Assembly (NCBI GenBank): GCA_902491565.1
Contig: CABUIE010000014.1
Coordinates: 1-48,945 of the forward strand
DNA: 48,945 nucleotides
Direction of reading: 5' to 3'
Source of the DNA: an uncultured Collinsella sp.
GTDB lineage: Bacteria; Actinomycetota; Coriobacteriia; Coriobacteriales; Coriobacteriaceae
Part shown: positions 28,719-36,410 of the stretch, one piece after another
How positions within the stretch are numbered: position 1 is the stretch's first letter
Layout: each line of letters starts with the position of its first letter
Made by a program: the position numbers and the translations under genes
Notes under the pieces: model-generated
The model's database searches: none
The model's input: only the letters and a program-made list of their open reading frames with translations
Told to the model about the DNA's origin: nothing

Positions 28719-29189
28719 CTAGCGGTTGCGTTCCTTAAGGGCGCGGTCGATCTCGCGTTGGACATCACGCTTGGCCATGTCCTCGCGCTTGTCGTAGAGC
28801 TTCTTGCCGCGACCCAGACCCAACAGCAGCTTTACGCGGCCGTCCGTATTAAAGTAGAGCTCCAACGGAACCAGCGCATAACCACGGTTGCGAAGTTTGC
28901 CGTCAAGAAAGTCGATCTCCTTGCGGTGCAGCAGCAGACGACGCCGACGATCGGGATCGCGATTCCACACGCCACCATGGCTATAAGGGTGGATATGCAG
29001 GCCGACGAGCCAGCACTCCCCGCCGCGGATCAGCGCGAAGGTATCGGTGATCTGGCAGGCGCGCTCGCGAATCGACTTGACCTCGGTGCCGCTCAGTTCA
29101 ATGCCGCACTCAAATGTCTCATCGATAAAGTACTCGTGATGCGCCGAGCGATTCTTGGAAATGAGCTTGCGCTCGCGCTTACTGGGCAT
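28719..29189 (-). CDS. smpB: SsrA-binding protein SmpB
   Basis: This 156-residue protein partners tmRNA in rescuing stalled ribosomes. Family landmarks are NRSAHHEYFI, GIELSGTEVKSIR, HIHPYSHGG, RRLLLHRKEI and the basic tail KKLYDKREDMAKRD. I start it at the ATG of MPSKRERK. It overlaps the end of the upstream TPR-like gene by 11 bp, so the two are co-transcribed. No tmRNA gene is visible in the window. Confidence 0.96.
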   Translation of the reverse strand: MPSKRERKLISKNRSAHHEYFIDETFECGIELSGTEVKSIRERACQITDTFALIRGGECWLVGLHIHPYSHGGVWNRDPDRRRRLLLHRKEIDFLDGKLRNRGYALVPLELYFNTDGRVKLLLGLGRGKKLYDKREDMAKRDVQREIDRALKERNR

Positions 29190-30096
29190 CGCCGGCCTCC
29201 TTGGCGCCATCGGCGTTTGAGCCCGCAGCCTCGCGCTTTGCCTTGCGCTCGGCATTGAGCTCGGCATCGCTCTCGCGCACCAGTTTAATAATCGCCGCGC
29301 AGGCCTCCTCGCCCACCAAGTCGCGAGCACGCACCGTCAGGCGCGTCGCCTCCTGCTTGTCGCCGTCGCTTGCGGCATCGGTCGCGCACATAATCAGGCA
29401 GATGGCAATCTCGGCCGAAGGCGAGGTCGGAACGCCTTGCAGGGCCAGTTCACCCATCACGTGCTCGTCGCTCTCATCGGCGGCATCCGGATAGGTGGTA
29501 TGGATCTTGTTGAGCAGGCGCGTCGTATGCGCATCGTTGGGCGCCAGGCGCAGCGCCAGACGCGCGCAGCCCACGGCAGCCGAAACGTTCTCGGTCTCGG
29601 GCTCCAAGAAGTACTGACCTAGATTGGCGTAAGCACGGGCGGCGCACTTGCCATCACTTGCACGCTCCAGCACCGAGAACGAGAGCGATGCCCATTCCTG
29701 CTTGTCCTCGAGTGCGCGGAACAGCTCGGCCAAATCCAAGCGATAGTTGCAGTTCATGGGGTCCCAACGCACAGCCTGCATCAGGGCATTACGAGCGCTC
29801 ACATAATCCTGCTGGCGAATGTAGGCAAACGCCATGTCAGAGTACAGGCGGTCAAACGGCACCTCGACCTGCACGAGCTCGCGCGGATCCTTCTCCACGC
29901 GGCGATAGGCCAAGCGCTCAAACTTGCTATCGAAGCTAAAGAATTGGCGCTTCTCCTCCGTCTTGCACTCAGCGTCGATATACTCCTCGGCGAGCTCCAC
30001 CAGACGCTCCAGCAGCGGCGTCGCCGTAGCCAGGTCGCCCTGCGCCAGATAGTTCTCGGCATACGTGATGTCTTGCAAGCTGATGGGCAGATCCAT
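29179..30096 (-). CDS. TPR-like protein, function unknown
   Basis: This 305-residue soluble protein is built from helical repeats resembling tetratricopeptides, for example ITYAENYLAQGDLATATPLLERL, AFAYIRQQDYVSARNALMQAVRWDP and ARAYANLGQYFL. It ends in a charged Ala-rich tail. GAGGAG precedes the ATG. It is the first gene of a unit with smpB. TPR proteins usually act as interaction scaffolds; no partner is indicated. Confidence 0.82.
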   Translation of the reverse strand: MDLPISLQDITYAENYLAQGDLATATPLLERLVELAEEYIDAECKTEEKRQFFSFDSKFERLAYRRVEKDPRELVQVEVPFDRLYSDMAFAYIRQQDYVSARNALMQAVRWDPMNCNYRLDLAELFRALEDKQEWASLSFSVLERASDGKCAARAYANLGQYFLEPETENVSAAVGCARLALRLAPNDAHTTRLLNKIHTTYPDAADESDEHVMGELALQGVPTSPSAEIAICLIMCATDAASDGDKQEATRLTVRARDLVGEEACAAIIKLVRESDAELNAERKAKREAAGSNADGAKEAGDAQ

Positions 30097-30156
30097 GGCT
30101 ACTCCTCGATCTGAGCGAAACACGGCAGGCGCCGTATATACGGTCAATACACAAAA

Positions 30157-30180
30157 CCCGGGTCTCTTACGAGGCCCGGG
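30157..30180 (-). terminator. Terminator of the tRNA operon
   Basis: CCCGGG at 30157-30162 pairs with CCCGGG at 30175-30180, extended by GAG/CTC. On the minus strand TTTTGTG follows. It lies 10 bp past tRNA-Glu. Confidence 0.85.
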
Positions 30181-30190
30181 CGTTCAATTT

Positions 30191-30267
30191 TGGTAGCCCG
30201 TACCAGATTCGAACTGGTGATCTCCGCCTTGAGAGGGCGGCGTCCTAAACCGCTAGACGAACGGGCC
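30191..30267 (-). tRNA. tRNA-Glu (CTC anticodon)
   Basis: It folds as a cloverleaf with acceptor strands GGCCCGT/ACGGGCT, anticodon loop CTCTCAA between CCGCC and GGCGG, T-loop GTTCGAATC and an encoded CCA end. It is downstream of tRNA-Gln on the same strand, 17 bp apart. Confidence 0.95.
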
Positions 30268-30284
30268 ATATGTAGCAAATGCAA

Positions 30285-30358
30285 TGGCTGGGATGGAGGG
30301 AGTCGAACCCCCATTGACGGAACCAGAATCCGCTGTCCTGCCATTAGACGACATCCCA
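30285..30358 (-). tRNA. tRNA-Gln (CTG anticodon)
   Basis: The acceptor strand begins TGGGATG and pairs with CATCCCA, with an encoded CCA end. The anticodon loop is TTCTGGT and the T-loop is GTTCGACTC. It is the first tRNA after the promoter at 30403-30431. Confidence 0.95.
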
Positions 30359-30402
30359 ATGACTGCATCGCTGCGCTCGGCTGTGCCTTTGCGCAAGAAA
30401 GA

Positions 30403-30431
30403 AATATACGGGAAGTCTCGCCGTGACGCAA
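30403..30431 (-). promoter_or_regulatory. tRNA operon promoter
   Basis: On the minus strand TTGCGT (30426-30431) and TATATT (30403-30408) are exactly 17 bp apart. The -10 box lies about 45 bp before the first tRNA. The 30432-30634 part has nothing else that I can name. Confidence 0.8.
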
Positions 30432-30634
30432 GCCCCAATTTTGACTTTTTTGAAATTCAGTCAAATTGGCCTAATTTAGTCCAACCCGTGAAGGACCTGT
30501 GAAGCCAACCGCTGTACACGTAGGGCAAAACGCCGTGAGCGGTAGCCGTCAACCGTTGGCAGATTCTACCGTGAAAACGATAGCACCAGGCAACACAATC
30601 GAAGTATCAATGATCGCGTAGATATCGAGGCGCC

Positions 30635-31045
30635 ATGGACGAAGAGCTTGATTACCTATGGGAGACCCTGGGCCTCGAGATCACTGCTGACCTTTGGCCC
30701 GAACGGGACAAAATCCATCCCACACTGCGCCCCGCCATCACGGTGATGCAGGCAAAATACCGCCGTGCATCCTTTTTGATCATGCGGGTGTCATGGCACG
30801 CGGGACTCCCCGACCTTAAGCGAATCCAGGCAAGCCTCGTCGAGCTGTCCGGTATGCCGACCGTCATATCCGAGGCGCACCTGGAGCAGCGCCAGCGCGA
30901 GCGACTGCAACAGCAGCGGATTCCCTTTATCTGCCCCGGCGTTCAGGCATATCTGCCCTTTATGGACGAGGAGTACTGGAGCGGCAAGCCCAACAAACAC
31001 GTAAAGGTCTACGATCCGCACGAATGGGCACAGCTTGAGGATTAG
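30635..31045 (+). CDS. Hypothetical protein, 136 aa, possible truncated regulator
   Basis: This small soluble protein has a C-terminal segment RIPFICPGVQAYLPF. It resembles the 'VPFI-P--Q-YLP' segment in the N-terminal domain of some MarR-type regulators, but here no winged helix follows, so it may be a truncated relative. The N-terminal half is predicted helical. The ribosome site (GAGGCG) is weak. It stands alone between the tRNA operon and a palindrome array. Coding status is likely but not certain. Confidence 0.55.
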   Translation: MDEELDYLWETLGLEITADLWPERDKIHPTLRPAITVMQAKYRRASFLIMRVSWHAGLPDLKRIQASLVELSGMPTVISEAHLEQRQRERLQQQRIPFICPGVQAYLPFMDEEYWSGKPNKHVKVYDPHEWAQLED

Positions 31046-31088
31046 CGCATATGCCCGCCAGCCGGGATAGTGCGCATGCCCGCCAACC

Positions 31089-31259
31089 GGAAAGCTCATC
31101 CCGGAATTTACGTCCAGAACGGGACGCGCTTTCCCCTAGAGGCCCCAAACGGAAACCGTATCCCAGATTTCGCGCTCAAACTGGGATACGGTTTCCGCTA
31201 GCCCCTTCAACCGGAAACTGCGTCCCGGAATCCGAGCTCAAAACGGGTCGCACTTTCCG
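31089..31259. repeat. Array of three 'GGAAA...TTTCC' palindromes, period 61-62 bp
   Basis: The units span 31089-31134, 31150-31197 and 31212-31259. The middle one has perfect 17-bp arms (CGGAAACCGTATCCCAG and its complement). The outer two have the same frame GGAAA-N5-TCCC with several mismatches. Cores of 14-18 nt tend to contain GCTCAAA. It lies between the small ORF at 30635 and the broken ArsC-family gene. Confidence 0.85.
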
Positions 31260-31265
31260 CAGCCG

Positions 31266-31625
31266 CTACAGCAACGCCTCGGCCCAAGCCGCTTCCCTAA
31301 AGCCGGGAATCGCAAAGTCGTCGCCCACCAGCAGCGGACGCTTGACCAGCATGCCGTCGGTCGCCAGCAGCTCGTAGCACTCCTGATCCGTCATGCCCGC
31401 ATCCAGACGCGCCTTCAGGCCCAGCTCTCGAAATTTCATGCCCGACGAATTAAAGAAGCGCCGCACCGGCAGCCCCGAACGAGCAATCCAGGTCGCAAGC
31501 TCATCAGCCGTGGGATTGTCCAAAACGATATCGCGATCGATATACTCTACCCCATGTTCGTCCAGCCATGCCTTGGCCTTCTTGCAGGTCGAGCACTTGG
31601 GTTATTCAACAAACAATACCGCCAT
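31266..31625 (-). pseudogene. ArsC/Spx-family thioredoxin-fold protein, interrupted by a nonsense codon
   Basis: Read from the ATG at 31625 (AAAGGAAAT upstream), the frame gives MAVLFVE, then TAA at 31602-31604, then PKCSTCKKAKAWLDEHGVEY and continues open to 31266. Without the stop it is a complete 119-residue ArsC/YffB/Spx-type protein. It has the CSTC redox site near the N-terminus and the family ending LVKRPLLVGDDFAIPGF. Relatives often have Tyr before PKC, so a single TAY-to-TAA change explains the stop. No good restart codon follows before the CSTC site. It is either a recent pseudogene or a sequencing error. Confidence 0.85.
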
Positions 31626-31747
31626 GGGATTTCCTTTCTTAGAGAAAACAGGTGTCTGGAAAACTGCACATCGACGACCACTCGCGATTGCAGCCGTTAT
31701 TGTAGTCAATGTCGAAGCATAGGCAGTCGCGATGTCTCGTCTTAAGG

Positions 31748-32329
31748 CTAGCGCCTCGCATGGGCGCCGATCGGCCGAGTCGCATGGCGCACCAACGCCG
31801 CTGCCAGCAATACCAACAGCATGGCGGTGACATAGCCCGCAGCATCGAATCCTAAATCGATAACGTCGAAATGCCTGCCGGGAACAAAGATCTTATGCAC
31901 CTGGTCGCCAACGGAGCAGGCAGCGCAAAAGAGAAACACAGGCACGCAACGGGAACACACACTCCATGGACGCCTGGAAAAGCAGACCACGATCACCGAG
32001 GCGAACAATCCGACGAAGAAAAACTCTACGGTATGGGCGACGCGACGGACGTTTGTGCCCACCCACATGCGAATGGAAGCAAGTCGGCCAGACCGGACAT
32101 TCGAGGCAGCCGAATCGGTGCCCCCAGTCATTCCGTTCTCCGCCTGAGCTTCACCCGTGGCATCGACAGCCTGAACGCTCGCAGCCTGACCCTCCACCAC
32201 GCGCGCGGTGGACTCGCTCAGCAACGACGTCTGCACTGCGTTTTGCTCCGCCAGCACCCAGATGCCCGCCAGCGTTGCGGCGAACAGAGCGATCGCGGTC
32301 CACCCGATTATTATCTTCATGTGCGCCAA
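31748..32329 (-). CDS. VanZ-like membrane protein
   Basis: This 193-residue protein has four hydrophobic segments. The VanZ-family signature is present: RRVAHTVEFFFVGL, then GDQVHKIFVPGRHFDVIDLG and DAAGY. The loop after the first segment is longer than usual (about residues 35-85, Ser/Ala-rich). GGAGG lies 7 nt before the TTG at 32329, which I take as the start; the ATG three codons on would be too far from it. VanZ relatives are linked to glycopeptide or cell-wall stress, but the molecular function is unknown. Confidence 0.82.
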   Translation of the reverse strand: MAHMKIIIGWTAIALFAATLAGIWVLAEQNAVQTSLLSESTARVVEGQAASVQAVDATGEAQAENGMTGGTDSAASNVRSGRLASIRMWVGTNVRRVAHTVEFFFVGLFASVIVVCFSRRPWSVCSRCVPVFLFCAACSVGDQVHKIFVPGRHFDVIDLGFDAAGYVTAMLLVLLAAALVRHATRPIGAHARR

Positions 32330-32435
32330 AGGCCAACCTCCGTCTTTTTAAATATGAGCGAGTGTAGCCCCAGATGGCATCGTCACCGTATCAAAATTTG
32401 AATCGCAACAGGAAGCGACAAAGCGACGCAAACCC

Positions 32436-33041
32436 CTACCCCGCCTCGCGCATCCAGCGATCGAACGTCCCCACGCACACGCCCAGGCACTTTGCCGCCT
32501 GGCTGCGGGTAATATCGCCCGCCTCATAGCTATCGCGCACCAGCTCAAACTGAGGAGGGCACGGCTTGCGAGGTCGACCGAAACGGACCCCTCGCGCCCG
32601 CGCCGCTGCAATTCCCTCCGCTTGGCGCCGATGGATATTCTCGCGCTCCACCTGCGCCACGTAGCTCAGCAGTTGCAGCACAATATCGGCAATCAGGACG
32701 TTGGTCACATCCGGCGCGCCGCTGGCCCTAGCGCGCGTGTCAAGCAATGGCATGTCCAACACCACAATGGCAACCCCGAGCTCCTTGGTAATGCGTCGCC
32801 ATTCCTCAAGAATCTCGGAGTAATTACGGCCAAGTCGGTCGATAGAAAGCACCACCAGCACGTCCCCGTCTCCCAGGACGTGCAGCAGCTCGCGATAACG
32901 CGGTCGATCGAAGTCCTTGCCGCTCGCATGGTCGGCATAAATATTCGCCGAGCCCACACCATAGGCGCCCAGCGCATCCAGCTGCCGATTAAGATTCTGA
33001 TCGCGCGAACTCACCCGCGCATAACCGTACACCGTCGCCAT
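32436..33041 (-). CDS. Serine recombinase (resolvase/invertase family)
   Basis: This 201-residue small serine recombinase has the catalytic site YARVSSRDQN (Ser11), SIDRLGRNY with the active-site arginines, and VAQVEREN leading to the long helix. The C-terminal Hin-type helix-turn-helix is ITRSQAAKCLGVCVGTFDRWM. All catalytic parts appear intact. GGGGATGAG precedes the ATG. A palindrome at 33061-33099 lies 20 bp upstream of its start. It could be a resolvase of a lost transposon or a DNA invertase; no invertible segment is obvious next to it. Confidence 0.92.
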   Translation of the reverse strand: MATVYGYARVSSRDQNLNRQLDALGAYGVGSANIYADHASGKDFDRPRYRELLHVLGDGDVLVVLSIDRLGRNYSEILEEWRRITKELGVAIVVLDMPLLDTRARASGAPDVTNVLIADIVLQLLSYVAQVERENIHRRQAEGIAAARARGVRFGRPRKPCPPQFELVRDSYEAGDITRSQAAKCLGVCVGTFDRWMREAG

Positions 33042-33060
33042 CTCATCCCCGCTTTCTTGT

Positions 33061-33099
33061 AAACCTGCCAAAAAGGGACAGGTTTATTTTGGTAGGTTT
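33061..33099. repeat. 'AACCTGCCAAAA' palindrome next to the recombinase gene
   Basis: AAACCTGCCAAAA (33061-33073) and TTTTGGTAGGTTT (33087-33099) pair at 12 of 13 positions around a GGGACAGG-containing core. A near-identical copy is at 45175-45211. The core shares GGGACAGGTT with the 'TTGCACCAA' family. Confidence 0.75.
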
Positions 33100-33162
33100 T
33101 ACCTCTCAAATAGCAGGTAAGCGGGCGGCCGAGCAGACGGCAAGGTAGCCACGATTCAAATG

Positions 33163-33192
33163 CGGAGGGCGGTCCCGAAAGGCCGCCCTCCG
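33163..33192 (-). terminator. Hairpin after rnr, possible terminator
   Basis: CGGAGGGCGG (33163-33172) pairs perfectly with CCGCCCTCCG (33183-33192). The downstream T-run on the minus strand is weak (CATTTGAATC). Confidence 0.55.
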
Positions 33193-33218
33193 CTCCCCCA
33201 CCATCAATCGGGATTTGG

Positions 33219-35354
33219 CTAATGGATAAGCTTGAAGTCCAAGTGCCCACGCGTGGTATTGACGCGCGAGACCTCGATGATCACGCGCTGCCCCAGCTCG
33301 TAACGGGTGCCCGTGTCGGCGCCCGTGAGCGTTAGCGCGTCCTCGTCGAACTCGAACCACTCGTTGCCCAGGCTCTTGATCGAAACCAAGCCTTCGACCT
33401 GCGTTAGATCCAAGCGCACAAAGAGGCCCATGCTGCTAACCCACGAGACGGTTCCGGCATAGCGCTCGCCTAGACGGTCCTCATAGTACTGGGCAATCTT
33501 GATCTTTTGCGTCGCATGGCTGGCGGCATCTGCCGCGCGCTCGGCATCGCTGCATGCGCGGCAGATCTGCGGCAGAATGCGCGGCAGCGACTCGCGCCCC
33601 TTGCCGATCAGCCGCGGCGTACGGACCAAGGCGTCCTTGCCGCCGAGCTGCTCATAGGCCAACTGCAGTTTGAGCACGCGGTGCACCACTAGATCGGGGT
33701 AGCGACGGATGGGACTCGTAAAGTGACAGTAGCACGGCGCGGCGAGCGCAAAGTGGCCCTCGTTGCGCGGCTTGTACAGCGCGCGCTGCATGCTGCGCAG
33801 AAGCAGCGTGTTAACGAGCGGTGCGTTGGCCGTACCGGCGGCAGCATCAACTGCAGCCTGCAGCTCATCGGGGCTCCCCAGGGCAATACCGGCAGCACGG
33901 CGATCGTCGATGATGCCTAGCTGCGCCAGCGCAACGGCAGCACCGTGCAGGCTATCGGGGCTCGGATCCTCATGCACGCGATAGCAAGCCTCGATATCAC
34001 GGTCTGCCAGCCACTCTGCAACGCACTCGTTGGCGAGCAGCATGGCTTCCTCGATAAGCGACGTGGCACACGAACGCTCACGCGCAACAATCTGCACGGG
34101 CACTCCGTCCTCATCCAATAGAGCGCGAATCTCGGCCGTGTCAAAATCGACTGAGCCGCGGGCGCGACGAATACGACGGCGAAGTTCGGCGAGTTCGTTG
34201 GCGGCGACAAGGAAATCGCCGAGGTCGACGTTGTAGCCGCGGGCGGCCTCCTCGCACGCAAGACCGCGCTCAAGCGCTTCCTCGCGCGAGGTCTCGGCAG
34301 CTGCAACATCCTCGGCCGCACCCTCCAGCACCGAATACTCAACCGCGCCGGCACGCACCAGCAGCGCCTCGGCGCCGTCATAGTCCATACGCACACGCGA
34401 GCGAATCACGCTGGGGTACGGATCGTAATGCCGCACGCGACCCTGCGCATCGAGCTCGATATCGACGGTAAACGCAAGACGGTCCTCGTCAGGGCGAAGC
34501 GAGCACAGGTCACAGGACAGGCGTTCGGGCAGCATGGGAAGCACGCGATCGGCCAGATACACCGATGTCGTACGATGGCGAGCCTCAAGATCGATATGCC
34601 CGTCCCAAGCCACATAGTGTGAAACGTCGGCGATATGCACACCCAGCTTGTAGCCACCCTCGGGCGTGCGCTCCAACGAAATGGCATCGTCAAAGTCGCG
34701 CGCGTCGACTGGGTCGATCGTGATGACAAAGCGGTCGCGCAGATCGCGGCGGAGCGGGTCCTTAAGCGCCACGGACACATCGAGCGAAAGCCCCTCGGCC
34801 TCGTCCAGCGCGGCCTTGGGATAGCTATCGGTATAGCCGTAACGCGCCATCACATATTGAACGCCCAAATCGGGCGCGTCATCTCCGCCAATGCGGCGTT
34901 CGATCGTCACGGTGCCCGATTCCAGGCGCGTCGGGTAGGTCAAAATGCGTGCGACAACGGCATCACCCGGGTGGACGCCCAGACGATCCGCCGAGGTATC
35001 CTCGGGCAGAATGAAGAAGTCGGCCTTCAGACGCGAATCGAGCGGCTCGATCACACCGAGCGGACCGGCGGTCTGGTACGTGCCCACCACGCTTATGGCT
35101 GCGCGCTCAACCACGCCTTCGATCACGGCGCGCCGCTCACCGTGCGGACTGTTCTTAATGCTCACGGCAACGGTATCGCCGTCCATGATCTCACGCTTAC
35201 CGCGACCCATGACCTTGTAGTCGCCATTCTCGGTTATGACATAGGCACTGTGCTCATGGAGCTGCACGCGCCCGGTCAGGCTCGGACGGCGTTCGCTGCG
35301 CACCGGCCCGCGCTTATTGCGAGCTCCACGCTTATGCTTGTTATTGCGCCCCAT
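33219..35354 (-). CDS. rnr: Ribonuclease R (RNB-family 3'-5' exoribonuclease)
   Basis: This 711-residue enzyme degrades structured RNA from the 3' end. Cold-shock-like domains come first. The RNB catalytic region has the metal-binding aspartates in TIDPVDARDFDDAISL (about 211-226) and HIADVSHYV. A C-terminal S1 domain (GTVSWVSSMGLFVRL) ends the protein. The basic N-terminus lacks the helix-turn-helix seen in E. coli RNase R. GGAGGCGCC precedes the ATG. It is monocistronic, with the ftsX terminator upstream. Confidence 0.95.
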   Translation of the reverse strand: MGRNNKHKRGARNKRGPVRSERRPSLTGRVQLHEHSAYVITENGDYKVMGRGKREIMDGDTVAVSIKNSPHGERRAVIEGVVERAAISVVGTYQTAGPLGVIEPLDSRLKADFFILPEDTSADRLGVHPGDAVVARILTYPTRLESGTVTIERRIGGDDAPDLGVQYVMARYGYTDSYPKAALDEAEGLSLDVSVALKDPLRRDLRDRFVITIDPVDARDFDDAISLERTPEGGYKLGVHIADVSHYVAWDGHIDLEARHRTTSVYLADRVLPMLPERLSCDLCSLRPDEDRLAFTVDIELDAQGRVRHYDPYPSVIRSRVRMDYDGAEALLVRAGAVEYSVLEGAAEDVAAAETSREEALERGLACEEAARGYNVDLGDFLVAANELAELRRRIRRARGSVDFDTAEIRALLDEDGVPVQIVARERSCATSLIEEAMLLANECVAEWLADRDIEACYRVHEDPSPDSLHGAAVALAQLGIIDDRRAAGIALGSPDELQAAVDAAAGTANAPLVNTLLLRSMQRALYKPRNEGHFALAAPCYCHFTSPIRRYPDLVVHRVLKLQLAYEQLGGKDALVRTPRLIGKGRESLPRILPQICRACSDAERAADAASHATQKIKIAQYYEDRLGERYAGTVSWVSSMGLFVRLDLTQVEGLVSIKSLGNEWFEFDEDALTLTGADTGTRYELGQRVIIEVSRVNTTRGHLDFKLIH

Positions 35355-35435
35355 GGCGCCTCCTAACTATCGATTGCGAACTCCAAAGAGTCTACCCAAA
35401 TGATTCGCTTTCCTGCCGTCCCCTAGGGATCAAAA

Positions 35436-35465
35436 AACGGGCCGCCCCATAAGAGACGACCCGTT
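35436..35465 (-). terminator. Terminator of the ftsEX operon
   Basis: AACGGG (35436-35441) pairs with CCCGTT (35460-35465), with an inner imperfect stem. On the minus strand TTTTTTGA follows. Confidence 0.82.
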
Positions 35466-35489
35466 GGAAGGGATGAATTCCAGGCATGC

Positions 35490-36410
35490 CTACACGCGCA
35501 GGTAGCGACGCATGGCGATGGCAGAACCAAAGAGGCCGATAATCACGCCGACCAGAATCAGCGCAGCATAGGTCACCAGGTAGTACTGCATCGGCAGGGC
35601 AAACGACATCCAGCCGATGCTCTCCTGCAGACGCGGAATCATCAGATTGCGCAGCAGCTCCAGAACGCCGATGGAAAGCAGCGAGCCCAAAATGGCCTGC
35701 AGTACGCCCTCGGTGATAAACGGGCCACGAATGAAGCCGTTGCTGGCGCCGACCAGACGCATAATCGCAATCTCACGACGACGCGCCGTGATGGACAGGC
35801 GAATCGTGTTATTGATGAAGATGAATGCGATAAAGGTCAGAAGGCCAACGAGCACCACGGCGGCGATGCGGATGTAGTTGGTCACCTGGAACAGGCGGCT
35901 CACTTCCTCCTGGCCGTACAGCACGCTCGCGTTGACGTCGCCGTCATCCGCGATCTTCTGGAAATCGGCATCCTTCTTGAGCTTCTCTGCCGTGCTCTCG
36001 ACCTTGGACGGATCGTCCATCTCAATTGCAAACGAAGCCGGCAGCGGGTTCTGGCCATCGAGCGCGCTCATGGTGGCGTCGGCGTTGCCCGACATCTTGC
36101 TCGTGTACTCGGCCAGTGCGTCGTCTTTGTCCTTATAGGTCACGGACTTGACGTTATTCCACGTCTTAAGCTCGGCCTCAAAAGCCTGAACATCGGCCTG
36201 ATCGGCGTCATCGCTAATGAACGCGTTGATGACAACCTGATCCTCGACGGTGCCGATCACGGAGTTCAGCATCGCGGAGCCCATGATAAACAGGCCGATG
36301 ATAAACAGCGAAAGGAAGATCGTGATGACGGCGCCGAGCGAGGTAGTCCAGTTACGGAAGAAGTGGCTGATTGCCTCTTTGAAGGAGTAGCCCACGTTAG
36401 TTGGTGCCAT
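35490..36410 (-). CDS. ftsX: Cell-division permease-like protein FtsX
   Basis: This 306-residue protein is the membrane half of the FtsEX complex that activates peptidoglycan hydrolases at the septum. A first membrane segment (about 23-50, AVITIFLSLFIIGLFIMG) is followed by an extracytoplasmic domain of about 130 residues. Three more membrane segments end in IGLFGSAIAMRRYLRV. The segment RREIAIMRLVGASNGFIRGPF is the family signature. I start it at the ATG of MAPTNVGYS; it overlaps the end of ftsE by 14 bp, showing translational coupling. Confidence 0.95.
   Translation of the reverse strand: MAPTNVGYSFKEAISHFFRNWTTSLGAVITIFLSLFIIGLFIMGSAMLNSVIGTVEDQVVINAFISDDADQADVQAFEAELKTWNNVKSVTYKDKDDALAEYTSKMSGNADATMSALDGQNPLPASFAIEMDDPSKVESTAEKLKKDADFQKIADDGDVNASVLYGQEEVSRLFQVTNYIRIAAVVLVGLLTFIAFIFINNTIRLSITARRREIAIMRLVGASNGFIRGPFITEGVLQAILGSLLSIGVLELLRNLMIPRLQESIGWMSFALPMQYYLVTYAALILVGVIIGLFGSAIAMRRYLRV

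Noticed and set aside
30144..30464. Open frames across the tRNA genes
   Set aside because: The sequence folds into two clear tRNAs with a promoter and terminator; the frames are accidental.
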